From JAXHUH01 sp034211175 (GTDB lineage Bacteria > Actinomycetota > Acidimicrobiia > Acidimicrobiales > CAIXPF01): 64,000 nt of DNA. How positions within the stretch are numbered: the stretch's first letter is position 1; the number at the start of each line of letters is the position of its first letter. Shown here piece by piece: positions 49,802-58,820 of the stretch. Under the pieces are notes generated by a model. It saw only the letters and a list, made by a program, of their open reading frames with translations, had not been told where the DNA came from and did not search any database. The stretch is from assembly GCA_034211175.1 (NCBI GenBank), contig JAXHUH010000220.1:23044-87043 (forward strand), written 5' to 3'. Position numbers and translations under genes: made by a program.

Positions 49802-49935
49802 GCAGTGGCCAGGTGGGGGAGTTGCCCACCGTCGGTGAGGCCAAGTGCTCCATGTCGTCATCGGTCGAACGGCGTTTGGATGGTCCTAGGACCCCTCCCG
49901 GGTCCACCGACCGTTCGACAGGAGAGGGCACAACG
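49802..49935 (+). other. Structured 5' leader of the J-domain-like gene
   Basis: Two hairpins can form: GTGGG ... CCCAC near 49816-49832 and a long-range stem joining TCGAACGG (about 49865) with CCGTTCGA (about 49911), enclosing the palindrome GGTCCTAGGACC. The leader ends in AGGAGAG before the ATG. It does not match a riboswitch class I know. It could be an RNA thermometer or attenuator, which would suit a chaperone-like gene. Confidence 0.4.
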
Positions 49936-50259
49936 ATGAGGCGGCTCCCCACACCGACCCGGGCACGGGCCCTGCTGGGCGTCGCCCCCGACGCGACGCC
50001 GGCCGAGATCCGCGCCGCCTTCCGCAGCACCGTCCGCCGCGATCGACCCGACCTCGACGGCCTGTCCGGTGCGGCGACGGTCGAGCTCGTCGGCGCCCGC
50101 GACATCCTCCTGGCGATGGCCGAGGACGACGCTCCCCGGGCCAGTGGCTACGCGGCTCCTCGTGCACCGGCACCCCGGACCACATCCGGCCGGCGCCACC
50201 GCATCGTGCGCCCGGCCGACGAGGTCGCCTGGCTGCTCTGGCGGCCCGCCACCATCTGA
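49936..50259 (+). CDS. Short protein with a degenerate J-domain
   Basis: 107 residues from ATG 49936. Residues 8-60 (ARALLGVAPDATPAEIRAAFRSTVRRDRPDLDGLSGAATVELVGARDIL) follow the helix pattern of a DnaJ domain, but the essential HPD tripeptide that stimulates Hsp70 ATPase is replaced by RPD. The remainder is proline- and arginine-rich, ending in a tryptophan-containing patch (EVAWLLWRPATI). It may bind a partner without activating DnaK, or no longer be functional as a co-chaperone. Confidence 0.65.
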   Translation: MRRLPTPTRARALLGVAPDATPAEIRAAFRSTVRRDRPDLDGLSGAATVELVGARDILLAMAEDDAPRASGYAAPRAPAPRTTSGRRHRIVRPADEVAWLLWRPATI

Positions 50260-50370
50260 GCCGACCGTCCGGCGAGCCCGACGGGCCGGCGCTCCATCTC
50301 CGAGCCGTGCATCTGCGCCGGTCACCGGTCCTCCCGGTGGCCGGCGCTTCACGTTCCGCACCGCCACATC

Positions 50371-50422
50371 GGTTCTGGCGACCCCGCCGACCATCGGGTG
50401 GTCGTCGAGGTTGCCAGTTCGG
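50371..50422 (+). repeat. Intergenic hairpin repeat H
   Basis: CTGGCGACC (50375-50383) pairs with GGTTGCCAG (50409-50417), one G-T wobble, with ends GGTTCTGG and CCAGTTCGG. It lies in the 211-base gap between convergent genes and could end transcription from both. Confidence 0.75.
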
Positions 50423-50470
50423 GTCTTGGGGCCGAGGAGGGCGGTCGTCGGAGGTGACGCGGCGCGGAGA

Positions 50471-51097
50471 TCAGCGAACGCGCTCGAAGAGGTAGGCGAA
50501 CGGGGAGCGGGTGTAGGCGATCCCCCGGCCCCGCTCGTGGAGCATCGAGGCGGTGATCTCGACGGCCCGCTTCGGCACCAGGTAGGTGTCGAGGTCGTCC
50601 GATCGCACCGAGCAGCGACCGTCCCGCTGCTCGACAGCGGCGTGGAGCCGGTAGCGGGGGTCGATCGACGCCATCGCCGCGTCGCCGTGGCTCGGGTTCA
50701 CGAGGAGGAACCCGCCGACCCGCAGATGACGGGTGCAGTGCTCCGAGACGAACCCGGCGTACAGCGAGACCAACAGGTCGAACGAGGTGTCGTCGAGGTC
50801 GAGCGGCTCGCGGTAGTCGGCGTGGTGGAACCGGACGGCGTGGGCGCCCGCCTCGATGCCGTGCTCGGCGATCAGCTCGTCGACGCCGGCCGCGTCCTCG
50901 AAGAACCGGGCGGCGCGGCGGTCCATGTCGACGTAGGTGACCTCGGGCCAGACGTACGAGGGCGTCAGGTCGACGTACGACCCGGCGTAGAGCACGGCCG
51001 ACGCCGGCACCGCCTCCGCCACCGCGGTGAACAACGGCAGGCGATCACCGACGAGGCGGGTCTGCTCGTCCCACAGCTTCCGTGTCCGGTCGAGCAC
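50471..51097 (-). CDS. Hypothetical protein, possible Rossmann-fold methyltransferase relative
   Basis: 208 residues from GTG 51097. VLYAGSYVDLTPSYVWPEVTYVDMDRRAARFFED (about residues 40-72) reads like a Rossmann-fold strand-turn and acidic second strand, and HHADYREPLDLDDTSFDLLVSLYAGFVSEHCTRHLRVGGFLLVN resembles methyltransferase motifs IV-VI. The glycine-rich SAM loop is atypical (YAGSYVD). I do not assign a substrate. It is divergent from the heme operon, about 170 bases apart. Confidence 0.6.
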   Translation of the reverse strand: MLDRTRKLWDEQTRLVGDRLPLFTAVAEAVPASAVLYAGSYVDLTPSYVWPEVTYVDMDRRAARFFEDAAGVDELIAEHGIEAGAHAVRFHHADYREPLDLDDTSFDLLVSLYAGFVSEHCTRHLRVGGFLLVNPSHGDAAMASIDPRYRLHAAVEQRDGRCSVRSDDLDTYLVPKRAVEITASMLHERGRGIAYTRSPFAYLFERVR

Positions 51098-51268
51098 CGC
51101 CCGACCGTAGCGCCGCCGTCGCCGGGGCCGCGCCAAGCGCGATGGCGACCGGGACCTCGGGACGGCCGAGCTCGGGACCAAGGTCCGAATCGTCGGTCAG
51201 GGGTCCATCCCGACCGCGGGCGGCTTGTACGTTCCCGGCCCGCCGCTGGCTGGCGCGGGAGGTGCACG

Positions 51269-52663
51269 GTGACGAGATCCGGGACGATCGACGACGGCAT
51301 CGACGCCGAGCTGCTGGAGCGCTACGACCGGCCCGGGCCCCGCTACACCAGCTACCCGACGGTGCCCACCTGGCACGACGGGGTGGGCAACGAGACCTAC
51401 CGCACCGCGCTGACCGACGCGTCCCGGCGCCCGGGCGAGCCGTTCGCGCTCTACGCCCACCTGCCGTTCTGTCGGAGCCGCTGCTTCTACTGCGGCTGCA
51501 ACACGACCACGAGCCGCGACCCGGAGCGCATCGCCCGCTACGTGGGCCGCCTCGGCGACGAGATGGACGCGGTCGCCCGGTTGCTCGGCGACCGGCGGAC
51601 CGTCGCCCAGCTCCACCTCGGTGGTGGTACGCCCACGGCGATCGGCCTCGACGCCCTCGACTCCCTGGTCGGGCGGGTGCGGTCGACGTTCGCGCTGGCG
51701 CCGGTGGCGGAGCTGTCCATCGAGGTCGACCCACGTGTCGTCGGCCCCGACGACATCGGACGGCTGCGCGCCATCGGCTTCGACCGGGTCTCGTTCGGCG
51801 TGCAGGACGTCGACCCCGACGTCCAGCGGGCCATCGGCCGCCGCCAACCGACGGCGCAGGTGCGAGCCGTCCTGGAGGCGGCCCGCGACGTCGGGTTCCG
51901 GAGCGTGAACGTCGACCTGATCTGCGGGCTGCCCCGCCAGACCCCGAGCGGGTTCGCGGCCACGCTCGACACCGTCGTCGGGATGCGCCCCGACCGCATC
52001 GCCCTCTACTCCTACGCCCACCTGCCGACGCTGCGGCGCAACCAGGCCCGCATCGCGACGGCGGACCTGCCCGACCCGGCGACGAAGCACCGGCTCGCGG
52101 CCGATGCCGCGTCGGCGTTCGGCGCCGCCGGGTACGTGCGGATCGGGATGGACCACTACGCGCTCGCCCACGACGAGCTCGCGCTCGCCCACGCCGAGGG
52201 CCGGTTGCGGCGCACGTTCATGGGCTACACGGTGCAGGACGCCGACGAGTGGATCGGCCTCGGCTCCTCGGCCATCGGCTACGTCGGGCGCACCTACGTG
52301 CAGAACCACGCCGAGGTCGGCGCCTACGAGCAGGCCGTCGAGGCGACGTCCCTCGCGGTGCGGCGCGGCCTGGAGCTGAGCGACGACGACGTCGTCCGCC
52401 GCCACGTCATCGGCGAGCTGATGTGCAACCTGGCGCTGCGATTCGACGACCTGCGCGACCGGTTCGGGGTCGACTACGCCGATCGCTTCGCCGAGGAGGA
52501 CCGTGTCCTCGAACCGCTGGTCGCCGACGGGCTCGTGGTCCGCGAGCCCGACGCGCTGGTCGTCACCCCGCTGGGTCGCACCTTCGTGCGCAACGTCGCC
52601 ATGGTGTTCGACTCGCGTCTGCGCACGGCCACGGTTCGACCGACGTTCTCGAGGACGGTCTGA
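51269..52663 (+). CDS. hemN: Oxygen-independent coproporphyrinogen III dehydrogenase HemN
   Basis: 464 residues from GTG 51269 (GGGAGG site eight bases ahead). RYTSYPTVPTW and HLPFCRSRCFYCGCN are the signatures of true HemN, with radical-SAM cysteines C68, C72, C75 and the extra C77 that HemW lacks. LHLGGGTPT, RVSFGVQDVDP, VNVDLICGLPRQT and YVRIGMDHYAL follow. It oxidatively decarboxylates coproporphyrinogen III to protoporphyrinogen IX using SAM. First gene of a hemN-hemH-hemY operon, so this organism probably makes heme through protoporphyrin, not the coproheme route usual in actinobacteria (inference). Confidence 0.92.
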   Translation: MTRSGTIDDGIDAELLERYDRPGPRYTSYPTVPTWHDGVGNETYRTALTDASRRPGEPFALYAHLPFCRSRCFYCGCNTTTSRDPERIARYVGRLGDEMDAVARLLGDRRTVAQLHLGGGTPTAIGLDALDSLVGRVRSTFALAPVAELSIEVDPRVVGPDDIGRLRAIGFDRVSFGVQDVDPDVQRAIGRRQPTAQVRAVLEAARDVGFRSVNVDLICGLPRQTPSGFAATLDTVVGMRPDRIALYSYAHLPTLRRNQARIATADLPDPATKHRLAADAASAFGAAGYVRIGMDHYALAHDELALAHAEGRLRRTFMGYTVQDADEWIGLGSSAIGYVGRTYVQNHAEVGAYEQAVEATSLAVRRGLELSDDDVVRRHVIGELMCNLALRFDDLRDRFGVDYADRFAEEDRVLEPLVADGLVVREPDALVVTPLGRTFVRNVAMVFDSRLRTATVRPTFSRTV

Positions 52664-52664
52664 G

Positions 52665-53636
52665 GTGGACCGGGCCGAGCGCCGCACCGGGGTCGTGCTC
52701 GCCGCCATGGGCGGCCCGAGCAGCCCCGACGACGTCGAGCGGTTCCTGCGGGCCGTGTTCTCCGACCGGTCGATCATCCGGTTGCCGGGCGGGCCGTGGG
52801 CACAGGGGCCGTTCGCCCGGATGATCGCCCGGCGCCGGGCGCCCGTGGTGCGGGCCCGCTACGAGCTCATCGGCGGGCGTTCGCCGCTGCTCGACTGGAC
52901 GCTGAGCCAGGCGGCCCACGTCGAGCGGGAGCTCGCCGCGCGGGGCGTCGACGCACCGTGCCGGGTCGCGATGCGCTACGCCGAGCCGTCGTTCGCCACC
53001 ACGGTCGAGGAGCTGGCGGCCGAGGGGGTCGAGCACCTCGTCGTCGTGCCCATGTACCCGCAGTACAGCGCGGCGACCACCGGGTCGTGCGAGGCGGAGC
53101 TCGACCGGGCCCTCGCCGCGACGGTCGGCTGGGGCGCGCCGCCGCGTCGGGAGGTGGTGGCCGACTTCCACGACCACCCGCGCTACGTCGACCTGCTGCG
53201 CGACGACCTGGAGCGTCACACCGCACCCGACGACGTGCTCGTCTTCTCCGCCCATGCGGTGCCGCGCTCGCTCGCCGAGCGCGGCGACCCCTACGTCGAC
53301 CAGGTGCGGCGGACCATGGCGCTCGTCGCCGGCGACCGGCCCCATCACCTCGCCTTCCAGAGCCGGACCGGCCCCGTCCGCTGGGTCGGCCCCGACACCG
53401 TCGACGTCGTCCGCGAGTTGCTGGCGTCGTCGGACCGCCGCATCTGCATCGTGCCGATCGCGTTCGTGTGCGATCACATCGAGACGCTCCACGAGCTCGA
53501 CATCGACCTGCCGGCACGGGTCGGGGCCCCGCCGGGCCGCCTGCACCGGCTCCCGATGCCCAACGACGACCCCCGGCTCGGCGCCGCGCTCGCCGACCTC
53601 GTCGAGGAGAGGATCCACCGCCGTGCCCACGCGTGA
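52665..53636 (+). CDS. hemH: Ferrochelatase
   Basis: 323 residues from the GTG one base after the hemN stop. Opens with TGVVLAAMGGPSSPDDVERFLRAVFSDRSIIRLP; the catalytic histidine is in VLVFSAHAVPRSLAERGDPY (about residue 196) and the glutamate in IVPIAFVCDHIETLHELDID. VVPMYPQYSAATTGS is the conserved porphyrin-binding loop. It inserts Fe(II) into protoporphyrin IX (or coproporphyrin III in other actinobacteria). Membrane-associated but without helices. Overlaps hemY by 14 bases. Confidence 0.9.
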   Translation: MDRAERRTGVVLAAMGGPSSPDDVERFLRAVFSDRSIIRLPGGPWAQGPFARMIARRRAPVVRARYELIGGRSPLLDWTLSQAAHVERELAARGVDAPCRVAMRYAEPSFATTVEELAAEGVEHLVVVPMYPQYSAATTGSCEAELDRALAATVGWGAPPRREVVADFHDHPRYVDLLRDDLERHTAPDDVLVFSAHAVPRSLAERGDPYVDQVRRTMALVAGDRPHHLAFQSRTGPVRWVGPDTVDVVRELLASSDRRICIVPIAFVCDHIETLHELDIDLPARVGAPPGRLHRLPMPNDDPRLGAALADLVEERIHRRAHA

Positions 53637-55026
53637 CCTCGTCATCGTCGGCGGGGGCATCTCCGGCCTCACGGTGCTCCACCTCGTCCGGGCCCGGCGC
53701 CCCGACTGGCGGGTCGAGCTCGTCGAGGGCGAGGGGCGGCTCGGTGGGACGGTCGGCACCGACGTCGTCGACGGCCACCGCTTCGACCACGGCCCGAACG
53801 GGTTCCTCGACCGGGAGCCCCTCACCCTGGCGCTGTGCCACGAGCTCGGCCTCGACGACGACCTCGAGCGGGCCGACGAGCGGGCCGGGAACCGCTACAT
53901 CCTGCGTGAGGGGCATCTCCGGCCGGTGCCCACGTCGCCCGGCGCGTTCCTGGGGTCGCAGATCCTGAGCCGTCGCGGGAAGCTGCGGCTCCTGGCCGAG
54001 CCGTTCCGCCCGACCGGTGGGCCCGGCGACGAGTCCGTGCGGGCGTTCGCGGCGCGCCGCATCGGCCCCGAGGCGGCGGACCACCTCGTCCAACCCATGG
54101 TGTCGGGCATCTACGGCGGGCTCGCCGATCGGCTGTCCCTGCCGGCGTGCTTCCCGACCATGCGCGCGATGGAGGCCGACCACGGCTCGCTGACCAGGGC
54201 GATGGTCTCCCGACGACGCGCGGCACGGCGCGACCGACGCAACGGGCGCGGCGGGCCGGCCGTCGGCGGTCCGGCGGGGCCGAGCGGGCGGCTCACCACC
54301 TTCCGGGGCGGCACGCACCGGCTGATCGATCGGCTCGAGGAGCGCCACGGCGCCCACATCCGCACGTCGCTGCCGATCTCCGTAGTGACCCGCCGCGACG
54401 GAAACGGCGACGGCTACGAGGTGCACAGCGCGTCGGGCGAGGTCCTGGCCGCACACCGCGTGGTGGTCGCCACCCCGGCCCACGCCGCGGCGACGATGCT
54501 CGAGCCGCTGTCGCCGGCGCTGGCCGGGCCACTGGCACAGATCCCCTACGCGCCGATCGCCGTCGTCGGCCTCGGCATCCGGCGCGCCGACATCGACCAC
54601 GACCTCGACGGGTTCGGGTTCCTGGTTCCGCCCCTGGAGGAACGGGCCATCCTCGGGGTGATCTGGACGACCTCGATCTTCGCCGACCGGGCTCCGGACG
54701 GGTACGTGCAGCTACGGGTCATGCTCGGCGGCGACGGCAACCGGGAGGTCGTCGAGCGCTCCGACGACGAGCTGGTCGGCGCCGCCTGCCGCGAGCTGGG
54801 CGACGTGCTCGGCCTCCGGGGCGAACCGGCGCTCACCAACGTCCACCGCTGGCGAGCGGGCATCCCCCAGTTCGTGCTCGGCCACCGCGAGCGCATCGCC
54901 GCCATCGACGCCGCCCTCGCCGAGCACCCCGGCCTGCACCTGGCGGGCAACGCCTACGACGGCGTCGGCCTCAACGACTGCGTCGCCCGCGCCCACCACG
55001 TCCTCGACGAGCTCACCGCGACCTGA
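53623..55026 (+). CDS. hemY: Protoporphyrinogen / coproporphyrinogen oxidase HemY
   Basis: 467 residues from GTG 53623 inside the end of hemH, with GAGGAGAGG upstream. The FAD motif VIVGGGISGLTVLHLVRARRPDWRVELVEGEGRLGGTVGT opens it; VQPMVSGIYGGLADRLSLPACFPTMRAMEADHGSL and LTTFRGGTHRLIDRLE are typical of HemY/CgoX, and the C-terminal GLHLAGNAYDGVGLNDCVARAH closes the FAD site. It oxidises protoporphyrinogen IX to protoporphyrin IX with oxygen. Operon order HemN, HemH, HemY supplies the last three steps of heme synthesis. Confidence 0.9.
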   Translation: MPTRDLVIVGGGISGLTVLHLVRARRPDWRVELVEGEGRLGGTVGTDVVDGHRFDHGPNGFLDREPLTLALCHELGLDDDLERADERAGNRYILREGHLRPVPTSPGAFLGSQILSRRGKLRLLAEPFRPTGGPGDESVRAFAARRIGPEAADHLVQPMVSGIYGGLADRLSLPACFPTMRAMEADHGSLTRAMVSRRRAARRDRRNGRGGPAVGGPAGPSGRLTTFRGGTHRLIDRLEERHGAHIRTSLPISVVTRRDGNGDGYEVHSASGEVLAAHRVVVATPAHAAATMLEPLSPALAGPLAQIPYAPIAVVGLGIRRADIDHDLDGFGFLVPPLEERAILGVIWTTSIFADRAPDGYVQLRVMLGGDGNREVVERSDDELVGAACRELGDVLGLRGEPALTNVHRWRAGIPQFVLGHRERIAAIDAALAEHPGLHLAGNAYDGVGLNDCVARAHHVLDELTAT

Positions 55027-55167
55027 CGCCCGAACGCCCCCGGGGCGGTGCGGGTCGGTGGAACTGCGCCGACGCGACTCGGCGGGCACGCGACGATGGT
55101 CGTCGGTCGATCCGGCCACGTTCGGACGCGATCGCCGCCGGTCCCCGTCTTCCCCGCAGGAGCGTCG

Positions 55168-56574
55168 ATGTCGAAGCCCGCCGAGCTCACCGCCGAGGCG
55201 GTCCGCACCGCCGTCGCCTACGCCGCCGAGTGGGTGCCGTTCCGGCGACGCATCACCCGGGTCCCGGGGATCCAGGTCGCGGTCTGGTTCGACGACGGGC
55301 TCGCCATGTCGGAGGCGTACGGCGTCGCCGATGTCGACACCGGCGCCGAGCTCACGACGTCGCACCTGTTCCGGGTGGCGTCGCACTCCAAGACGTTCAC
55401 CGCCACCGCGATCATGCAGCTGGTCGAGGCCGGGACACTGCGGTTGGACGACCGGGTCGACGCATGGCTGCCCTTCGTCGCGGACGATCCCGACGGCCTC
55501 GGTGACGTCACGGTGCGCGAGCTCCTCTCCCACGCCGGCGGCGTGATCCGCGACGGCAACAACGGCGACTTCTGGCAGCGGCTCCGCCCGTTCCTCGACG
55601 AGGACGGGCTCCGGGCGGCGAGCCTCGACGGGGCCCACGTCCTCGACCCGAACCAGCGGTTCAAGTACTCGAACATCGGCTACTCGCTGCTGGGCCTCGT
55701 CGTGGCCGCGGCGTCGGGTGCGCCGTACAACGAGTACGTCACCACGTCCATCGTCGAGCGCCTCGGGCTCACCGACACCGGCCCGGAGATGGACGGGTCC
55801 CGGGCGGAGGAGTACGCCGCCGGCCACTCGTCGCTCGCCTACGACGACGAGCGCCGCACGATTCCCCACGTCGACACCCGGGCCATGTCGGCGGCCACCG
55901 GCTTCTACTCCACCGCCGCCGACCTGTGCCGCTACGCCTCCGCCCACTTCCTCGGCGACGAGCGACTGCTCACCGACCGCTCGAAGCGGCAGATGCAGCA
56001 CGAGCACTGGGACGTCTCCGGCGGCGCCGGCGGCCGCGAGGGCCACTACGGGCTCGGCTTCGCCATCGGCACCGTCGGCGAGCGGCGCATGATCGGCCAC
56101 GGCGGCGGCTACCCGGGCCACATCACCCGCACGATGTTCGACCCCGAGGCACGCCTCGCGGTCTCCGCGCTCACCAACACCATCGACGGCCCGGCCGAGG
56201 AGATCGCCTCCGGCATCGTCAAGCTCGTCGACCTGGCCGCGGCACCACCCGCCGGTGACCCGGTGAGCGCGGAGGAGGCGGCACCGTTCTGCGGGCGGTT
56301 CGCGTCGTTGTGGAACGTGGTCGACGTCGTCCACCTCGGCGGGCGGCTCCTCCTCATCAGCCCCTCGGTGGGCGACCCGGCGGCGATGGTCGGTGAGCTG
56401 TCGATCGTCGACGAGGACACCCTCCGGGTCGAGGACATCAACGGGTACGCATCGGTCGGTGAGCCCATGCGCTTCGAGCGCGACGCGAACGGCGCGATCG
56501 AACAGGTCCGCGGGACGAGCGCCGTGTCGATGTGGCCCTACGAGACGTACCGTCTGATGCGGGCCGAGGCCTGA
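55168..56574 (+). CDS. Serine hydrolase of the class C beta-lactamase/penicillin-binding family
   Basis: 468 residues from ATG 55168 with GCAGGAG eight bases upstream. SxxK is SHSK (72-75), the YxN motif is intact in RFKYSNIGYSLLGLVV, and the third motif is HGGGYPG, so this is the most classical of the three such hydrolases here. A C-terminal lipocalin-like domain (about 370-468: AAPFCGRFASLWNVVDVVHLGGRLLLISP ...) follows the catalytic domain, as in D-aminopeptidases and EstB-type hydrolases. No signal peptide seen. Its substrate may be a peptide or ester. Confidence 0.85.
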   Translation: MSKPAELTAEAVRTAVAYAAEWVPFRRRITRVPGIQVAVWFDDGLAMSEAYGVADVDTGAELTTSHLFRVASHSKTFTATAIMQLVEAGTLRLDDRVDAWLPFVADDPDGLGDVTVRELLSHAGGVIRDGNNGDFWQRLRPFLDEDGLRAASLDGAHVLDPNQRFKYSNIGYSLLGLVVAAASGAPYNEYVTTSIVERLGLTDTGPEMDGSRAEEYAAGHSSLAYDDERRTIPHVDTRAMSAATGFYSTAADLCRYASAHFLGDERLLTDRSKRQMQHEHWDVSGGAGGREGHYGLGFAIGTVGERRMIGHGGGYPGHITRTMFDPEARLAVSALTNTIDGPAEEIASGIVKLVDLAAAPPAGDPVSAEEAAPFCGRFASLWNVVDVVHLGGRLLLISPSVGDPAAMVGELSIVDEDTLRVEDINGYASVGEPMRFERDANGAIEQVRGTSAVSMWPYETYRLMRAEA

Positions 56575-56588
56575 TCAGGGCCGAGGTG

Positions 56589-57629
56589 ATGGGTACGCAA
56601 CCGCCGCGGCCGGGGCCCGCGGAGCGTGCTGCCGGGCCGGTCCTGGCGGCCGATCCGACGACGAGCCGGTGGTGGGCGTCGATCGCCGACACCGACCCCG
56701 TCACCGTCGAGCCACCCGATCCGCTGGAACTGCCGGCGCGCCTCGTCGACCTGGCCGTGCCCCACGAGGACATCGACGCCATCGTCCGCGCCGTCGCCAC
56801 CATGGCGGCGGACCCGGCCTACGTCGAGGTGCTCGGACGATGGTGCGGGCGGCTGCACGAGGCGATGGAGGACCCGACGGTCCGGTTCTTCGACGTCCCC
56901 GACCTCGTCGGCGTGCTCGGCGAGGACCACCGGTGGTTCCACGTCCACGCCTACCTGGCGATGCTCCCCTCGGTGGCCCGGCGCCACGAACGGCTCGGGG
57001 TCCCGGCCGACGTCACGCGCCGCACCCTGGCCGACCTCGGCCGTCACCTGGCCCGGGAGCGGCGCCGAACCGGGCGGGGCGGCCTCGGCACCGCCCAGTG
57101 GCTGACCCTGCACCAGCGGGGCCTGATCTTCCAGCTCGGTCGGCTCCAGTTCGAGCGGGCCACGCTGTTCGGTCCCTACGCACGGGTGATGCGGTCGGCG
57201 GGCGAGGACGCCGAGGAGGGCGAGCCGGTCCTGTCGGTCCACATCCCCGCCCTGTTCGGGCCGATGTCGCCGGCGGCGTGTGACGCGTCGTTCGCCCGGG
57301 CCCGGGCGTTCTTCGCCCGCCACCTCCCCGACGAGCGGTACCGCTACGTGATCTGCCACTCGTGGCTGCTCGACGGCCAGCTCACCCGCTACCTGCGTCC
57401 GACCAGCAACATCGTGGCGTTCCGGGACCGGTTCGAGGGGTTCGGGCCGCCCGACGAGGCCCCGGCCGACGCGTCGGTCGTCAACTTCGTCACGGGTCGC
57501 GACCTCGGTGACGTCGCCGAGCTGCCCCGCACGACGAGCCTGGAGCGGGCGATCGCCGACCACCTGCGCACCGGCGGCCACTGGCACACCGTGCTCGGCT
57601 GGGCGCGCTGGCCGAGCGCAGCGGCCTGA
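56589..57629 (+). CDS. Acyltransferase-domain-containing protein (GNAT-like, DUF5596 type)
   Basis: 346 residues from ATG 56589 (GTG three bases earlier also possible). The middle (FFDVPDLVGVLGEDHRWFHVHAYLAMLPSVARRHERLGVPADVTRRTLADLGRHLARERRRTGRGGLGTAQWLTLHQRGLIFQLGRLQFER) and end (VLSVHIPALFGPMSPAACDASFARARAFFARHLPDERYRYVICHSWLLDGQL) match the actinobacterial acyltransferase-domain family seen next to hydrolases. Exact reaction unknown. It follows the serine hydrolase by 14 bases, so an esterase/acyltransferase pair is likely. Confidence 0.72.
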   Translation: MGTQPPRPGPAERAAGPVLAADPTTSRWWASIADTDPVTVEPPDPLELPARLVDLAVPHEDIDAIVRAVATMAADPAYVEVLGRWCGRLHEAMEDPTVRFFDVPDLVGVLGEDHRWFHVHAYLAMLPSVARRHERLGVPADVTRRTLADLGRHLARERRRTGRGGLGTAQWLTLHQRGLIFQLGRLQFERATLFGPYARVMRSAGEDAEEGEPVLSVHIPALFGPMSPAACDASFARARAFFARHLPDERYRYVICHSWLLDGQLTRYLRPTSNIVAFRDRFEGFGPPDEAPADASVVNFVTGRDLGDVAELPRTTSLERAIADHLRTGGHWHTVLGWARWPSAAA

Positions 57630-57899
57630 CACCTCGGCCCGGGGCTCACCGCGAGTCGATCTGGCACTCGACGGGGGCAGAGCAGCGCGCCGCCCGCCCC
57701 GATCCGCGTCCACATGTCCGCCGCTCCCGTTCGTTCCCGCCGGCTCGTCGAGGGGTTGGCAGGCCGGCGGTGTGACGTCTCGGCAGGGGCGATCGGTGAT
57801 GGACGGTGCGAGACTCCGGGTGATGGCCGGCCGTCCGATCACGTCGCCCTTCCCGATCGGATCGGTGCTCCCGATGACGACATCCCGGTCGGGCCGGCG
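57630..57899. other. Intergenic stretch without recognised features
   Basis: 270 bases between the acyltransferase and YihY genes. A short hairpin (GTCGA ... TCGAC near 57656) follows the stop. The YihY frame is open through much of it, but the translation looks noncoding. I see no other feature. Confidence 0.4.
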
Positions 57900-58820
57900 A
57901 TGACGGCCAAGGACCTGCGGGAGTGGTCGGTGCCGTTGCGCGCCTTCCCGTGGGTGTCCTTCGCCGCCGGGCTGTACCGGTCGTGGCGCAACGACCGGAC
58001 GATCCGGCTCGGGGCCGGGCTCGCGTACTACGGGCTGTTCTCACTGGCGTCGGTGCTGACGCTGAGCCTGTGGATCGTCCGGCTCGTGACCCACTCGGCC
58101 GACACGGAGGAGGTCATCAGGGGGCGCCTCGAGGAGGTGTTCGGCGCCATCGGGCCCGACGTCGCGCAGACGGTGGCCGAGAACATCGAGGGTGCCGGCG
58201 GGTCGCTCGGGCTGATCGGCGTCGGCTCGTTGCTCGTGTCCGGCTCGCTGTTCTTCATGGCGCTGGAGGACGCGCTCAACCAGATCTGGGACGTCCCGGT
58301 ACGGGCGGGGGTGCGGGTCTCGGTCCGGCGCCGGCTCGTCTCGCTCGCCATCCTCCTGGCCGCGTCGCTGGTGATCGTCGCGGCGGTGATGGCCCAGACG
58401 ATCATGACCTGGCTGGCCGGGGTGCTCCTCGGCTCGAGCGACGAGTCGGCGCCGCTGGCGCTGCTCACCCACCTCGGCTCGTGGCTGCTCCTGGCCACGG
58501 TGCTGACCGCGTTGTACGGGTTCCTGCCGGCGACGACGGTCGATCGGCGGGCGGCGGTGATCAGCGGGGCGGCGACGGCCGCGATGATCGTCGTCGGCAC
58601 CGCGGCGATCGGCTGGTACCTCCGGACGTTCGGCGTGGCGTCGATCAGCGGTGCGGCGTCGTCGTTGCTCGCCGTGCTCGTGTGGATCTTCTACGAGGCG
58701 CAGATCCTGCTCGCCGGCGCGCAGCTGTCGAAGGCGCTCGACCGGTCGCGTCGGGCGACCGGCGGTGTCGATCGGGCCCCGCCGGAGGGCGTCCGGGCTC
58801 AGAGTGACGGGGCGAGCTGA
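57900..58820 (+). CDS. YihY/BrkB family inner-membrane protein
   Basis: 306 residues from ATG 57900. Six hydrophobic segments and the family core IRLGAGLAYYGLFSLASVLTLSLWIVRLV, SLLVSGSLFFMALEDALNQIWDVPVR and LPATTVDRRAAVISGAATAAMIVVGTAAIGWYLRTFG are present. The E. coli homologue was once called RNase BN in error; the real role is unknown, possibly transport. The gene overlaps the convergent MBL gene by 22 bases at their ends. The frame remains open 186 bases upstream, but the core homology starts after 57900. Confidence 0.85.
   Translation: MTAKDLREWSVPLRAFPWVSFAAGLYRSWRNDRTIRLGAGLAYYGLFSLASVLTLSLWIVRLVTHSADTEEVIRGRLEEVFGAIGPDVAQTVAENIEGAGGSLGLIGVGSLLVSGSLFFMALEDALNQIWDVPVRAGVRVSVRRRLVSLAILLAASLVIVAAVMAQTIMTWLAGVLLGSSDESAPLALLTHLGSWLLLATVLTALYGFLPATTVDRRAAVISGAATAAMIVVGTAAIGWYLRTFGVASISGAASSLLAVLVWIFYEAQILLAGAQLSKALDRSRRATGGVDRAPPEGVRAQSDGAS

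Noticed and set aside
49802..49935. Signal recognition particle RNA or 6S-like RNA
   Set aside because: The conserved SRP tetraloop region and the symmetrical 6S bubble are absent; the region fits a 5' leader better.
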